Assembly (NCBI RefSeq): GCF_001544835.2
Contig: NZ_FCNX02000005.1
Coordinates: forward strand, 1-64,000
Source: Caballeronia fortuita
GTDB lineage: Bacteria > Pseudomonadota > Gammaproteobacteria > Burkholderiales > Burkholderiaceae
Reading direction: 5' to 3'
DNA: 64,000 nucleotides
Part shown: positions 8,024 to 17,191 of the stretch, in pieces
Position numbering within the stretch: position 1 is the stretch's first letter
How the letters are laid out: the number at the start of each line of letters is the position of its first letter
The notes under the pieces: generated by a model
Databases searched by the model: none
Told to the model about the DNA's origin: nothing
The model's input: the letters and a program-made list of their open reading frames with translations, nothing else
Made by a program: the position numbers and the translations under genes

Positions 8024-9181
8024 TCAGGAAGCCGGCATCTCCTGCACCGGCTGGATGAAATGCACGCGCCGCGCGTCGCCCGGACCGCGTGCCGTGCCAT
8101 GCGGCACGCCGTGCTCCATCAGCAGCGCGCGCAGTTCGACGATCACCGGAAACACCTCGTGGTTGTGATCGGCGCCCTGCCGGTCGTGCGCTTCCTGTTC
8201 GCGCTCCACGATCCACCGGTCTTCCTTGAAGATGCGCTCGGTAAACCACACGAGCAGCGGCCACGCGGCATCGAGCAAAGGGGCGATCTTCGGACGCCGG
8301 ATCGACAAGAGACCGAAGGTGCGGTTCGTGCGCTGCTCGGCGTCGAGCGGCACGTAGGCGATCCATAGGTCCATCACCATCGTGTCGTCCTTGGTGCGGA
8401 TCTTGAGCGTCTGATACGGATAGTCCGTGCGGATCGTCATCACGTCTTTCTGATCGTCGTCGGGCTTCGCGCCGCGCTTCTGGCCGAAGACGAGCGCCTC
8501 GCCGATCGGCTGTTTGCCCGCCTCGCGCGCGAAGGTGTAGTCGACTTCGATCCAGTCTTCGCCGCGCCTTCTGCCGAGCGAGCGCGCGCGCATGCTGCCC
8601 ATCTGCCGCCGATGCAGGAACTGATGGTTCATGTCCATCAGGTTTTCGTGCATGAACGAATAGTGGCATTTCACCTCGCGGCCGAAGTGGCGCGTCTTGT
8701 AGGCGCGATCGGTGGCGGAGCCGAGATCGGGAAACTTGGCGGCGTCGGCGAGCGCCGGGTCGCCCGTGAAGACGAACACGAGCCCGCCCGCCTCCCGGCA
8801 CGGATACGCGCGCACGCCGTTGGGCAGGCGCTCGCGGCCGAGATAGGGAATGTCCGTGCAGCGGCCTGTGCAGTCGTAGGTCCAGCCGTGATAGCAGCAG
8901 CGAATCGATTCCCCGTCGACGACGCCCGCCGACAACGGCACCTGCCGATGCGCGCAGCGGTCCTCCAGCGCGAACACGTTGCCCGACGCGGTGCGCACGA
9001 GCACGATCGGATCGCCCGCGAAGTGCACGCCGTGCGCGCGTCCCGCCTTCACCTCGCGCGACCACGCAAGCGGATACCAATGATCGGGATGAATGTCGAC
9101 GCGGCGCAAATCGCGCGGCGGTCTCGTGGATGTATCGCTGGAACCGGCTTCCTGCTCGCCTTGCGGCAACGCTGCGTGCAT
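8024..9181 (-). CDS. Rieske [2Fe-2S] aromatic ring-hydroxylating oxygenase, alpha subunit type
   Basis: This encodes 385 residues. The Rieske cluster ligands are Cys76-x-His78 and Cys95-x-x-His98, and the mononuclear iron site follows in ENLMDMNHQFLH (Asp183, His186, His190). The layout and length match VanA-like oxygenase subunits that hydroxylate or demethylate aromatic substrates with electrons from a separate reductase. No reductase or ferredoxin gene is adjacent, so the partner must be elsewhere. GGAGG lies nine bases before the ATG at 9181. The substrate is unknown. A LysR gene in the same orientation lies 120 bases upstream. Confidence 0.85.
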   Translation of the reverse strand: MHAALPQGEQEAGSSDTSTRPPRDLRRVDIHPDHWYPLAWSREVKAGRAHGVHFAGDPIVLVRTASGNVFALEDRCAHRQVPLSAGVVDGESIRCCYHGWTYDCTGRCTDIPYLGRERLPNGVRAYPCREAGGLVFVFTGDPALADAAKFPDLGSATDRAYKTRHFGREVKCHYSFMHENLMDMNHQFLHRRQMGSMRARSLGRRRGEDWIEVDYTFAREAGKQPIGEALVFGQKRGAKPDDDQKDVMTIRTDYPYQTLKIRTKDDTMVMDLWIAYVPLDAEQRTNRTFGLLSIRRPKIAPLLDAAWPLLVWFTERIFKEDRWIVEREQEAHDRQGADHNHEVFPVIVELRALLMEHGVPHGTARGPGDARRVHFIQPVQEMPAS

Positions 9182-9301
9182 GTACGACGCCTCCGGTGTG
9201 GGGAGATCGGATTGAGTGCCACGCTCGCACGCGGCGCAATGAACGACCATTCGAAGTCTACACGGCGTCGATCGTTTCGGCGCGCGACGGATCGCCCGCG
9301 T

Positions 9302-10222
9302 TCAGGCCGGCTCCCCCAGGTGCGCGTGAAGATGGTCGATCAGCGCGCGCACTTTCGGCGGCAAAAAACGGTTCGGCGGATACAGCAGCCACACCGGTCC
9401 CTGATACGCGCGCGCCTGCATGTCCCAGTCGGCGAGCACGGCCTCCACGCGGCCCGACGCGAGCGCGTCGCGTGCGGCGAATTCCGGCAATGCGGCGATG
9501 CCGAGCCCGCCTTCAGCCGCTTCGAGCCGCGCGCCCGCGTGATTGGCGATGTAACGCCCGCGCACCGCGACCGTCGCCGTTTCGCCGTGTTTCGTGAAGC
9601 GCCAGCGGTTGTCGTCGGCGGTTTCGCCCAGATGGATGCAGTCGTGATGCGCGAGCTCGCGCGGATGCTTCGGCGCGCCGCGCTCGCCAAGATAGCCCGC
9701 CGATGCGCACAGCAGCCAGCGCACGCGTCCGAGCGCGCGCGCGGCCAAGCCTTGCGGCGGATGGCTCGTCGCGCGAATGACGAGATCGACGTCGCTCGCG
9801 AGCGGATCGATGTCGTGATCGCTGAATACGAGTTGCAGAACGACATCGGGATACGCCGCAAGAAACGACGGGACGAGCGGATGAATCACCGATTTCGCAT
9901 AAGCCGTCGGTGCCGACAGCGCGACGCGGCCCTGAGGTTTGCCCGACCCCTGGCCGGCCGCATCGATCGCGCCGGACGCTGCCGCGGCCATGTCGCGGCA
10001 ATGCCGGTAAACCTGCATCCCCGGCTCGGTGACGCGGACCTTGCGCGTCGAACGTTCGAGCAGGCGGGTGGCGAGCGCCTCTTCGAGACGCTTGATCTGG
10101 CGGCTGACCGTCGATGGCGTGCTGCCCAGTTGCCGCGCCGCGACCGAGAAGTTGCCTGCATCGACGACGCGCGCGAACACGGCCATATGGGGCATGAGGT
10201 CGAAAAGATCGGCTGAATTCAT
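9302..10222 (-). CDS. LysR family transcriptional regulator
   Basis: This encodes 306 residues. The N-terminal winged helix-turn-helix (about residues 12-70) contains the LysR signature FSVAARQLGSTPSTVSRQIKRLE, followed by an effector-binding domain with the usual two lobes. It resembles the subgroup with DLMPHMAVFARVVDAGNFS, which acts on oxidoreductase or efflux genes. It is divergent from the EamA transporter gene with 97 bases between starts and lies upstream of the Rieske oxygenase, so it may control either. The start at 10222 is chosen because longer forms overlap the divergent promoter. Confidence 0.88.
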   Translation of the reverse strand: MNSADLFDLMPHMAVFARVVDAGNFSVAARQLGSTPSTVSRQIKRLEEALATRLLERSTRKVRVTEPGMQVYRHCRDMAAAASGAIDAAGQGSGKPQGRVALSAPTAYAKSVIHPLVPSFLAAYPDVVLQLVFSDHDIDPLASDVDLVIRATSHPPQGLAARALGRVRWLLCASAGYLGERGAPKHPRELAHHDCIHLGETADDNRWRFTKHGETATVAVRGRYIANHAGARLEAAEGGLGIAALPEFAARDALASGRVEAVLADWDMQARAYQGPVWLLYPPNRFLPPKVRALIDHLHAHLGEPA

Positions 10223-10319
10223 CTGTGCATTTGCGACAGGAAAGCTGTGCGCCGGAACTGGATTATCGCGCCGAACGCATCGATCGACAATGACGGCTTC
10301 TTCCCCAGGAGCCGCTGCC

Positions 10320-11237
10320 ATGACCGTCCGACGCCTGCTTCCCCTGTCCGATCTGCTCCTCTTTGCCGTCGCGATGGTGTGGGGCAGCAGTTACGGCATC
10401 GTCAAGAGCGCGCTTGCGTTCTATCCGGTGCTCGCACTTCTCGCGCTGCGCTTCGGCATTACGTTCTGCCTGCTCGCCGCGAGCCTGCGGCATCTGGGGA
10501 ACGCGAGCGGGGCGACGCTGCGCGGCGTCTTCGTGCTCGGTCTGCTGCTGCTTTCCATCTTTCTCGCGGAGACGTTCGGCGTGCTCCACACGCGCGCCGC
10601 GAACGCCGCGTTCCTTATCAGCTTGTGCGTCGTGCTGACGCCGCTCGTCGAATGGGCGCTGCTCAGGCGCCGTCCGGCTGCGGCGGAGTGGTTCGCGGTC
10701 GGCGTATCGTTCGCGGGCGCGTGGCTGCTTGCGAGCGACGGCGCGCTCACTTTCGAATTTAATTTCGGCGACGGCCTGATTATCGCCGCCGCCGTGCTGC
10801 GCGCGTTGGCCGTCTGCGTCACCAAGCGCGTGCTGCGCACATCCGCCCTGCCCGCGCTCACCGTGACGGCGGTGCAGGCGGGTGTGGTCGCGTCGGGAAG
10901 TGCGCTTATCGCGCTTGCGTTCGCGCCGTCGCAATGGCAGCCGTTGCCCGCGCTCGCCGGTCACGGCATGTTCTGGGGCTCGGTGCTGTACCTCGTGTTC
11001 GCGTGCACGCTCTTTGCGTTCTTCGCGCAGAACTACGCGATCGGCCGTAGCAGCCCGACGCGCGTCTCGCTCCTGATGGGGAGCGAACCCGCGTTCGGCG
11101 CCCTCTTCGCAAGCGTCTGGCTCGGCGAACATGTATCGACGACGGGATGGATCGGCGGCGGGATGATCGTTGCGGCCTCGCTGATGGCGACCGTGCCCTG
11201 GCGCGGCATGTTCGCGGCGAATCCGCGCGAGGCTTGA
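10320..11237 (+). CDS. EamA/DMT family transporter
   Basis: This encodes 305 residues with ten hydrophobic segments in two EamA repeats. WGSSYGIVKSAL in helix 1 and an acidic residue plus Arg in LLALRFGI are typical of the drug/metabolite transporter superfamily. Such inner-membrane proteins export amino acids or small metabolites; the substrate here is unknown. The start at 10320 follows AGGAG. It is divergent from the LysR gene, a pairing common for regulated exporters. Confidence 0.87.
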   Translation: MTVRRLLPLSDLLLFAVAMVWGSSYGIVKSALAFYPVLALLALRFGITFCLLAASLRHLGNASGATLRGVFVLGLLLLSIFLAETFGVLHTRAANAAFLISLCVVLTPLVEWALLRRRPAAAEWFAVGVSFAGAWLLASDGALTFEFNFGDGLIIAAAVLRALAVCVTKRVLRTSALPALTVTAVQAGVVASGSALIALAFAPSQWQPLPALAGHGMFWGSVLYLVFACTLFAFFAQNYAIGRSSPTRVSLLMGSEPAFGALFASVWLGEHVSTTGWIGGGMIVAASLMATVPWRGMFAANPREA

Positions 11238-11290
11238 ATGCGAAAAGCGTGAATGCAAAATGCTTGATGCAGAATGCCGGGATGCATGCT
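11238..11290. repeat. Cluster of degenerate GAATGC-type short repeats
   Basis: About eight ATGC cores, mostly preceded by GA or AA, lie within 60 bases between two convergent genes. Similar clusters recur at other intergenic sites in the window (see findings). Confidence 0.45.
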
Positions 11291-11938
11291 TTATGCGCAC
11301 TTCTCGAAGATCACGCTGAAGTTGTTGGCCGGCATCGCGACCGTCTCCACGAGCGTCAGGCCGGCCTTCTCGCCCAGCGCTTCGACCGCTTCCATGTCGC
11401 GCACGCCCCAGCGCGCATCGCGCGCACGCAATTGCTGATCGAAGGCTTCGTTGCTCGGCGCGGTGTGCGCGCCATTGCGCCGATACGGTCCATACAGGTA
11501 CAGCACGCCCCCCGCTTCCAGCCGCGCGCCCGCGCCGTTAAACAGCGCTTCGGCCGCTGTCCACGGCGCGATGTGGATCATGTTGATGCACACGATGGCC
11601 GCGACGTTGGCGATGCTCCAGTCTTCGCGTTCGACGTCAAGCGCGAGCGGCGCGTTCAGATTTGCGAGCCCCGCGTGAGCACGCCATGCGGCGATGGAAT
11701 CGCGCGCGTCGGCGTCGGGATCGCTCGGCTGCCAGACGATGCCCGGCAACGCCGCGGCACAATGCACGGCATGCTGTCCGGTGCCGCTCGCGATCTCGAG
11801 CACAATGCCACTCTGCGGCAGAACGCGCGCAAGTACCGATAGAATCGCATCGCGATTTCGTTCGGCGGCGGGCGCGCGGCGGCGCACGGCGATGTCGGCG
11901 GGCGGCGTATCGTCGGGACTGGACGTTGTTCGATTCAT
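11291..11938 (-). CDS. DUF938 SAM-dependent methyltransferase-like protein
   Basis: This encodes 215 residues. It contains the class I methyltransferase motif VLEIASGTGQHAVHCA (about residues 46-61), WQPSDPD as the acidic end of strand 2, and NMIHIAPW after strand 4, all hallmarks of DUF938. It ends NNFSVIFEKC as in family members. It is probably a cytoplasmic methyltransferase with no established substrate. The start at 11938 gives the usual family length; further upstream ATGs run into low-complexity GCATTC repeats. Confidence 0.85.
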   Translation of the reverse strand: MNRTTSSPDDTPPADIAVRRRAPAAERNRDAILSVLARVLPQSGIVLEIASGTGQHAVHCAAALPGIVWQPSDPDADARDSIAAWRAHAGLANLNAPLALDVEREDWSIANVAAIVCINMIHIAPWTAAEALFNGAGARLEAGGVLYLYGPYRRNGAHTAPSNEAFDQQLRARDARWGVRDMEAVEALGEKAGLTLVETVAMPANNFSVIFEKCA

Positions 11939-12139
11939 TGGCGATGGCGCGTATATCCACGCGGATGGTGACAGTCGCGTCGAGCCTAACGGCACGCGAG
12001 TTTCAGCGTCAAGCGCACCGTTGTCTGGCAACAGGCGTCGCGACATGGCGCGATTCGTGCTGCCGAGCCCGCGCGGAAAGCGCGGATTGCAAGCAAATCT
12101 GTGTATGCTCCCGGTTGATCTCGCGCCCGCGTTGCTTTT

Positions 12140-12228
12140 CGCATTCAGATGTCGCATTCGGCTTTCGCATTCTGCATTCATTCGAATTGCATTCCGAATG
12201 CCAGATTACATGCAATACAACCGCATTC
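12140..12228. repeat. Cluster of GCATTC hexamers
   Basis: Six GCATTC copies plus one GAATGC lie within 89 bases between the divergent DUF938 and ankyrin genes. It is the same short motif family as at 11238-11290, in mostly reversed orientation. Confidence 0.45.
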
Positions 12229-12320
12229 AAAAAACCTGGCGCAACAGCAAGACCGCGCACACCGGATGCATCCCGACAACCCAGGACCGCGCACGCGGCG
12301 CGATCGAGATGGAGTGAAAC

Positions 12321-12887
12321 ATGCAGCACGACCCGAACCAGAGCCCGGCGACGCCATCGCCCAACGGCCCCAACGACGACATGATCGCGTTCGCGAGCGA
12401 AGTGTTCGATGTCGCCCGCCGAGGCGACGCCGCGATGCTCGATGCGCTTCTGACCAAGGGCCTGCCGCCCAATCTGCGCAACGACAAGGGCGACAGCCTC
12501 GTGATGCTCGCGAGTTACCACGGTCACGCCGACGCGGTGCGCGTCATTCTGCAACATGGCGCCGATGCGAACCTGCGCAACGACAACGGCCAGACGCCGA
12601 TCGCAGGCGCGGCGTTCAAGGGCTTTCGCGATGTCATCGAAACGCTGCTCGAGCATGGCGCGGACGTCGAAGGCGCATCGCCCGACGGACGCACCGCGCT
12701 CATGATTGCGGCGATGTTCAACCGCGTCGAGATCGTCGAACTGCTGATCGCGCGCGGCGCCGATCCGCATGCGCGCGATGCGGGCGGCTTCAGCGCGCGC
12801 GATGCTGCCGAGAAGATGGGCGCGCCCGACACGGCTGCACGGCTCGCGCAGGCATCGAATGGAAACACGCGGCCATCCGAAGCATGA
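12321..12887 (+). CDS. Ankyrin repeat protein
   Basis: This encodes 188 residues. After a Pro/Asn-rich N-terminus, four ankyrin repeats follow from about residue 25 to 175, with the phrases GDSLVMLASYHGHADAV, GQTPIAGAAFKGFRDVI and GRTALMIAAMFNRVEIV. There is no signal peptide, so it is cytoplasmic. It is probably a protein-protein interaction scaffold; similar single small ankyrin proteins in beta-proteobacteria are often near catalase or stress genes, but no such partner is seen here. GGAG precedes the ATG. Confidence 0.85.
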   Translation: MQHDPNQSPATPSPNGPNDDMIAFASEVFDVARRGDAAMLDALLTKGLPPNLRNDKGDSLVMLASYHGHADAVRVILQHGADANLRNDNGQTPIAGAAFKGFRDVIETLLEHGADVEGASPDGRTALMIAAMFNRVEIVELLIARGADPHARDAGGFSARDAAEKMGAPDTAARLAQASNGNTRPSEA

Positions 12888-13046
12888 AAGTCTCGGCTTG
12901 GCACTATGCACTTTGCATGCGTCATTCAACATGCAAATCCAATCCGCTGAACGAACGACGCTTCGCGCACGTCGAATCGATCTGACAGCCACCGATCCAA
13001 CGACAAACCAGACAAGCAGGTGACCCGGAACCATGGAGCTTTTGCG

Positions 13047-14225
13047 ATGACAGGCGGTACCTCGCATCGGGGTGATGCGTCGCCGAACGGCTCTCACGCG
13101 CTCGCGCGGGCGCGTCTTGTGAGCGGCGTCTTCCATGCCGTCGCACGCAAGACGCTGTGCGTGGCCGCGTTCATCGTCGCCATGATGCGAACGTTGCGCG
13201 CGTTGCGCCCTGGCGCGAGCCTGCCGCTCGTCGCCGCCTTCGCGCTTTCCGCGTGCGGACTGATGCCGCAGCAGGTTCCGGCGCCCATCGTCGAGCACTC
13301 TTATATCCCGACGCCCGACGAGGCAGGCTCTGCCGAACCCGAAGAGCCGCTGCCCGCGGTTCAGGCGCCCGAGCCCGCGTCCGCCGTGAAGCCCGCGCCC
13401 GCGCCGAAACCCAAGCGCCGCGTCGTCAAGCCGAAGCCGCCCGAACCGGTGGTCGTGCCGCCGCCCGAACCGCCCGAGCCGCCGCCTCCGCCGCAGATCA
13501 TCTCGACGCGCATCATGCAGCACGACCAGTTGCACGGCCTGCTCGATGCCGAGGTGCAGCGTCCCGACGGCAAGGTCGTCGGACGCGCGGTGGACATGTA
13601 CATCGACGGGTCCGCGAAGCCGAAGCTCATGATGGTCAATCTCGCGGGCTTCCTCGGCGTCGGCGATCGCAAGGTCAATTTTCCGTGGACCGCCTTCCGC
13701 TTCACGCCGAACTCGAAGACGGCACCGATCACGTTCGTGCCGCCGCCACCGCCTGCCAAAGGCAAGCCGGCCGATCCGGTACCGAAGCCGCAGCCCGTCG
13801 CGGAGGCGCCGGCCAATCTGATGCAGCTCGTCGATTCGACGGTGACGCAAAAGAGCGGCGCGCGCATCGGCCGTGTGGTGGATGTGCTCGTCGATGCCCA
13901 GGCTCAACCTCAGGCGCTCGTGCTCGATCTGTCCAGCTCGCTCGCGGCCGACAAGCGGCATGTCGCGGCCAACTGGGGCGATCTGCACGTGCTCTCGCGC
14001 AACAAGCAACTCCAGCTACAGATGGACTTCACCGACGCGCAACTGAAGGCCGCGCCGACCTACTCGCCCGAGCAGCCGATCAAGATCGTGTCGCCCGTGG
14101 TGCCAGCGCCGGCGACGGCTGCGAGCGCGGCATCGGCATCGGCATCGAGCGGCGCGGGAAGCGCGACGGCTTCGGGCGCGACGCCGGCGCAAGCGCCCGC
14201 TTCGGGCGCGCGTCTGACCAGATAG
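13047..14225 (+). CDS. PRC-barrel-like lipoprotein with proline-rich linker
   Basis: Reading from 13047 gives 392 residues. A lipobox LSAC lies about 70 residues in, so the functional start may be one of the ATGs at 13182/13185, which would give a normal 25-residue lipoprotein signal; 13047 is listed because GGAG precedes it. After the Cys comes a Pro/Lys/Glu-rich linker with polyproline, then two copies of a PRC-barrel-like unit (LLDAEVQRPDGKVVGRAVDM and SGARIGRVVDVLVDAQ), and an Ala/Ser-rich tail. It is probably periplasmic. An MFS gene follows 31 bases downstream. Confidence 0.75.
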   Translation: MTGGTSHRGDASPNGSHALARARLVSGVFHAVARKTLCVAAFIVAMMRTLRALRPGASLPLVAAFALSACGLMPQQVPAPIVEHSYIPTPDEAGSAEPEEPLPAVQAPEPASAVKPAPAPKPKRRVVKPKPPEPVVVPPPEPPEPPPPPQIISTRIMQHDQLHGLLDAEVQRPDGKVVGRAVDMYIDGSAKPKLMMVNLAGFLGVGDRKVNFPWTAFRFTPNSKTAPITFVPPPPPAKGKPADPVPKPQPVAEAPANLMQLVDSTVTQKSGARIGRVVDVLVDAQAQPQALVLDLSSSLAADKRHVAANWGDLHVLSRNKQLQLQMDFTDAQLKAAPTYSPEQPIKIVSPVVPAPATAASAASASASSGAGSATASGATPAQAPASGARLTR

Positions 14226-14256
14226 CGGATAACGACATCGATAAAAGAATCACAAC

Positions 14257-15492
14257 ATGGTAATTGCACGCAGTCTGCGCGCGCTCGACTGGCTGAACTT
14301 CTTCGTCGCCAACGTGCAGACCGGCTTCGGCCCCTTCATTGCTTCGTACCTCGCGGCCAACAAGTGGACGCAGGGCGAGATCGGCCTGATGCTTTCCGTC
14401 GGCACGATCAGCGCGATGGCGAGCCAGTTGCCGGCTGGCGCGCTCGTCGATGCGATGCGCAACAAGAAGTTCGCAGCGCTCTCCGCGATCATCGCGATCA
14501 TCGTGAGTGCGCTGTTGCTCGCCGCGAGCCCGACGTTCGTCCCCGTTTTTGCGGCCGAAGTTCTGCACGGCTTCGCGAGCTGCATGCTCGTTCCGGCGAT
14601 GGCGGCGATCTCGCTCGCCCTTGTCTCGCGCGCCGATCTCGGCGACCGGCTTGGCCGCAATGCGCGCTGGGCGTCGATCGGCAGCGCGCTGACGGCAGCG
14701 TTGATGGGCGCGTTCGGCGAATACCTGTCTTTGCGTTCGGTGTTCTTCCTGACGGCTGCGCTCGCGTTGCCGGCGATCGTCGCGCTGCGCATGATTCATT
14801 ACGATGCGCCGCCCGTCGTGCCGCGCGCGCCTGCGGGCAGACCTAAGCTCACGCCCGAGGGCGAGGAGCGCGAATCCTTGCGCGAGTTGCTTAAGGACCG
14901 ACGCCTCTTGATCTTCGCGGCGTGCGTGGTGCTCTTTCACCTGTCGAACGCGGCAATGCTCAATCTCGCTGCCGGCGAAGTCACTGCGCACATGGGCGAC
15001 AACGTTCAACTCGTGATTGCGGCGTGCATCATCGTGCCGCAGTTCATCGTCGCGGCGTTATCGCCGTGGGTCGGGCGACAGGCGCAGAAGTGGGGAAGAC
15101 GGCCGGTGCTGATCCTCGGCTTCTGCGCGCTGCCGATACGCGCGATTCTTTTTGCGGGCGTGAGCAGTCCGTATCTGCTCGTTCCAGTGCAGATGCTCGA
15201 TGGGATCAGTGCGGCGGTCTTTGGTGTGATGTTGCCGCTTATTGCCGCCGATGTTGCGGGCGGGCGCGGGCATTACAACTTGACGATAGGGTTCTTCGGG
15301 CTCGCTGCGGGTGTGGGAGCGACGCTTTCGACCGCTGCTGCGGGATTTGCTGCCGATCGATTCGGCACTGCGATGAGTTTCTTTGGTCTCGCCGGGGCGG
15401 GGGCGCTTGCCGTTCTCATGGTGTGGCTCGCGATGCCGGAGACGCGGACGGAGCATCGAGCCGAGGAGGCCGAACCTTCGGTTAAGGTTTGA
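14257..15492 (+). CDS. MFS transporter
   Basis: This encodes 411 residues with twelve predicted transmembrane segments in two halves split by a charged loop near residues 190-215. The N-terminal LDWLNFFVANVQTGFGPFIA and the loop motif GRQAQKWGRRP in the second half are typical of a group of major facilitator transporters seen in beta-proteobacteria; the substrate is unknown. It starts 31 bases after the lipoprotein gene, so the two are probably co-transcribed. It ends 68 bases before the large palindrome. Confidence 0.87.
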   Translation: MVIARSLRALDWLNFFVANVQTGFGPFIASYLAANKWTQGEIGLMLSVGTISAMASQLPAGALVDAMRNKKFAALSAIIAIIVSALLLAASPTFVPVFAAEVLHGFASCMLVPAMAAISLALVSRADLGDRLGRNARWASIGSALTAALMGAFGEYLSLRSVFFLTAALALPAIVALRMIHYDAPPVVPRAPAGRPKLTPEGEERESLRELLKDRRLLIFAACVVLFHLSNAAMLNLAAGEVTAHMGDNVQLVIAACIIVPQFIVAALSPWVGRQAQKWGRRPVLILGFCALPIRAILFAGVSSPYLLVPVQMLDGISAAVFGVMLPLIAADVAGGRGHYNLTIGFFGLAAGVGATLSTAAAGFAADRFGTAMSFFGLAGAGALAVLMVWLAMPETRTEHRAEEAEPSVKV

Positions 15493-15560
15493 TGGGGTTC
15501 ACGGTTTTGTTTCTTGTTTTCGCTTGTGCTTCTGTGGAATCCTGATTTCTTTTCGGTCTT

Positions 15561-16140
15561 TTAGCACTGCCCCTGTGCGGGGCGGCAGTCACTTTCTTTG
15601 CTGCTGCAAAGAAAGTAACCAAAGAAAGCAGCTTTTCAGGCCCGCAGTCACACGCAGTTTGGGTAGTTCTCTCGTCCCAGGTGGCACTCGCCTAAGTGTC
15701 GCTCTCATAGGCCAGATCGGACTTGGCTCGCGCACGGTCTGCACCATCGCACCACGTAACGAATTGGTTCAGCACCAAAGTGCGCCGGCACAGCGCTGCG
15801 CCCTGCCGTCGGGTATGCGTGGGAAACCAGGGGAGCGCGTGTGCAGTGAGATGGCGGCCTTAGGAAGAAGTACGCGCAAAACCCGATTGACCCATCGGCC
15901 GCGGAGCGGGCCGGAGCCATTTCGTGCTGAACCAGCGCGCGCAACGATCCAGCTAATCAGACCGTGCGCGATCCAAGCCCGGTTTGGCCTTCGAGGGCAC
16001 TCTTTAGGCGAGGGCCACGGAGGACGAGAGAACTACCCAACGTGCGTATGACCGCGGGCGTAACAGAAGCTGCTTTCTTTGCTTACTTTCTTTGCAGCCG
16101 CAAAGAAAGTGAGTGCCGCCCCGCACAGGGGCAGTGCTAA
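15561..16140. repeat. 580-bp giant imperfect palindrome (dispersed-repeat type)
   Basis: The ends are reverse complements: 15561-15573 pairs with 16128-16140 and 15661-15677 with 16022-16038. Pairing continues inward: 15681-15695 with 16004-16018, 15730-15741 exactly with 15958-15969, and 15766-15775 exactly with 15924-15933. Each arm also holds its own perfect hairpin (ACTTTCTTTGC at 15591-15601 pairing with 15606-15616; again at 16085-16110). No protein is encoded. It sits between two convergent genes. I recall similar blocks as dispersed repeats in Paraburkholderia-group genomes, but could not check this. Confidence 0.85.
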
Positions 16141-16168
16141 TAGACCAATAACAAATCAAGATTCCACA

Positions 16169-17161
16169 TCAATAAACATCAAAAACCCGCTGCAGATCGC
16201 TCACTTCAGCAGCGAGCGCGAGCATCAACAACACGCGGGCCTTATAAGGATTCAAACTTCCCGCACTGACCGTCCCCAACGCATCGTCATTCGCGGCGCC
16301 GTTACGCATCACATGCCCCGAACCCACCCGCGACGCCCGCACGACCGCAACCCCTCGTTTCACCGCATCGACGAGCGCCTGCGTAAGCCCAGCATGCATC
16401 GACCCATTGCCCGTACCCGCCACCACAATCCCTTTCACCCCCGCCGCGACGAGCGCATCGACCGTCACCCGAGACGCATCCGCATAGCTCGTGACGATCT
16501 CGACCATCGGCCATTGCTCGGACAAAGCGAACTCGCTCGACGCCGTATGCGGCCGCAAAGCAATACGCTGAAACTCGACGCGTCCATCCTGCACGAAGCC
16601 GAGCACGCCCGTTTCAGGCGAACGGAACGCATCGACGGCATAGGTGCTCGTCTTGGTGACATCGCGCGCGCAGTGAATCTGGTTGTTGAACGCGACGAGC
16701 ACGCCCTTGCCCGCCGCATCCTTCGACGCCGCAACCGTCACCGCGTTGAGCAGATTGAGCGGGCCATCGGCGGAAAGCGCGGTCGACGGGCGCATCGCCG
16801 CCGTCAGCACGACAGGCTTCGTGCTCTTCACCGTGAGATGCAGCAGATACGCGGTTTCTTCAAGCGTATCGGTGCCGTGCGTGACGACGACGCCATCGAT
16901 ATCGTCCCGCACGAGCAATGCATCGATGCGCCTGCCGAGCGTCGTCCACAGCGCGGCGCTCATGTCCTTGCTGTCGATGCTCGCTATCTGTTCCGCGTGG
17001 ATTCGCGCGACGGAGCCGAGCGCCGGCACGGCATCGAGCAGCTTGTCGACGCCGACGACGCCCGCCCTGTAGCCCGCCGTCTTCGATGCATCGCCCGCCG
17101 ATCCGGCGATGGTGCCGCCCGTTGCCAGCACCGCGATACGAGGTAGAGAGGATGTATTCAT
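16169..17161 (-). CDS. Type II-like L-asparaginase
   Basis: This encodes 330 residues. The two signatures are ATGGTIAG (Thr17 as nucleophile) and THGTDTLEETA at about residues 94-104 (Thr94/Asp98). Lys in the RDVTKTS region completes the second triad. The reaction is hydrolysis of asparagine to aspartate and ammonia. No signal peptide precedes the first strand, so the enzyme is probably cytoplasmic although its sequence is of the type II group. It is 30 bases downstream of cysB on the same strand, possibly a read-through partner. Confidence 0.92.
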   Translation of the reverse strand: MNTSSLPRIAVLATGGTIAGSAGDASKTAGYRAGVVGVDKLLDAVPALGSVARIHAEQIASIDSKDMSAALWTTLGRRIDALLVRDDIDGVVVTHGTDTLEETAYLLHLTVKSTKPVVLTAAMRPSTALSADGPLNLLNAVTVAASKDAAGKGVLVAFNNQIHCARDVTKTSTYAVDAFRSPETGVLGFVQDGRVEFQRIALRPHTASSEFALSEQWPMVEIVTSYADASRVTVDALVAAGVKGIVVAGTGNGSMHAGLTQALVDAVKRGVAVVRASRVGSGHVMRNGAANDDALGTVSAGSLNPYKARVLLMLALAAEVSDLQRVFDVY

Positions 17162-17191
17162 GCCGGCGATTGTAAAACAGCCGGCACGAAT

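Noticed and set aside
8612..10216. Long plus-strand open frame across the Rieske and LysR genes
   Set aside because: Crosses two well-identified genes, Arg-rich composition and no motif; typical antisense opening in GC-rich DNA.
12009..14009. 666-codon minus-strand frame
   Set aside because: Covers the ankyrin and lipoprotein genes on the other strand and consists of Arg/His-rich low-complexity sequence.
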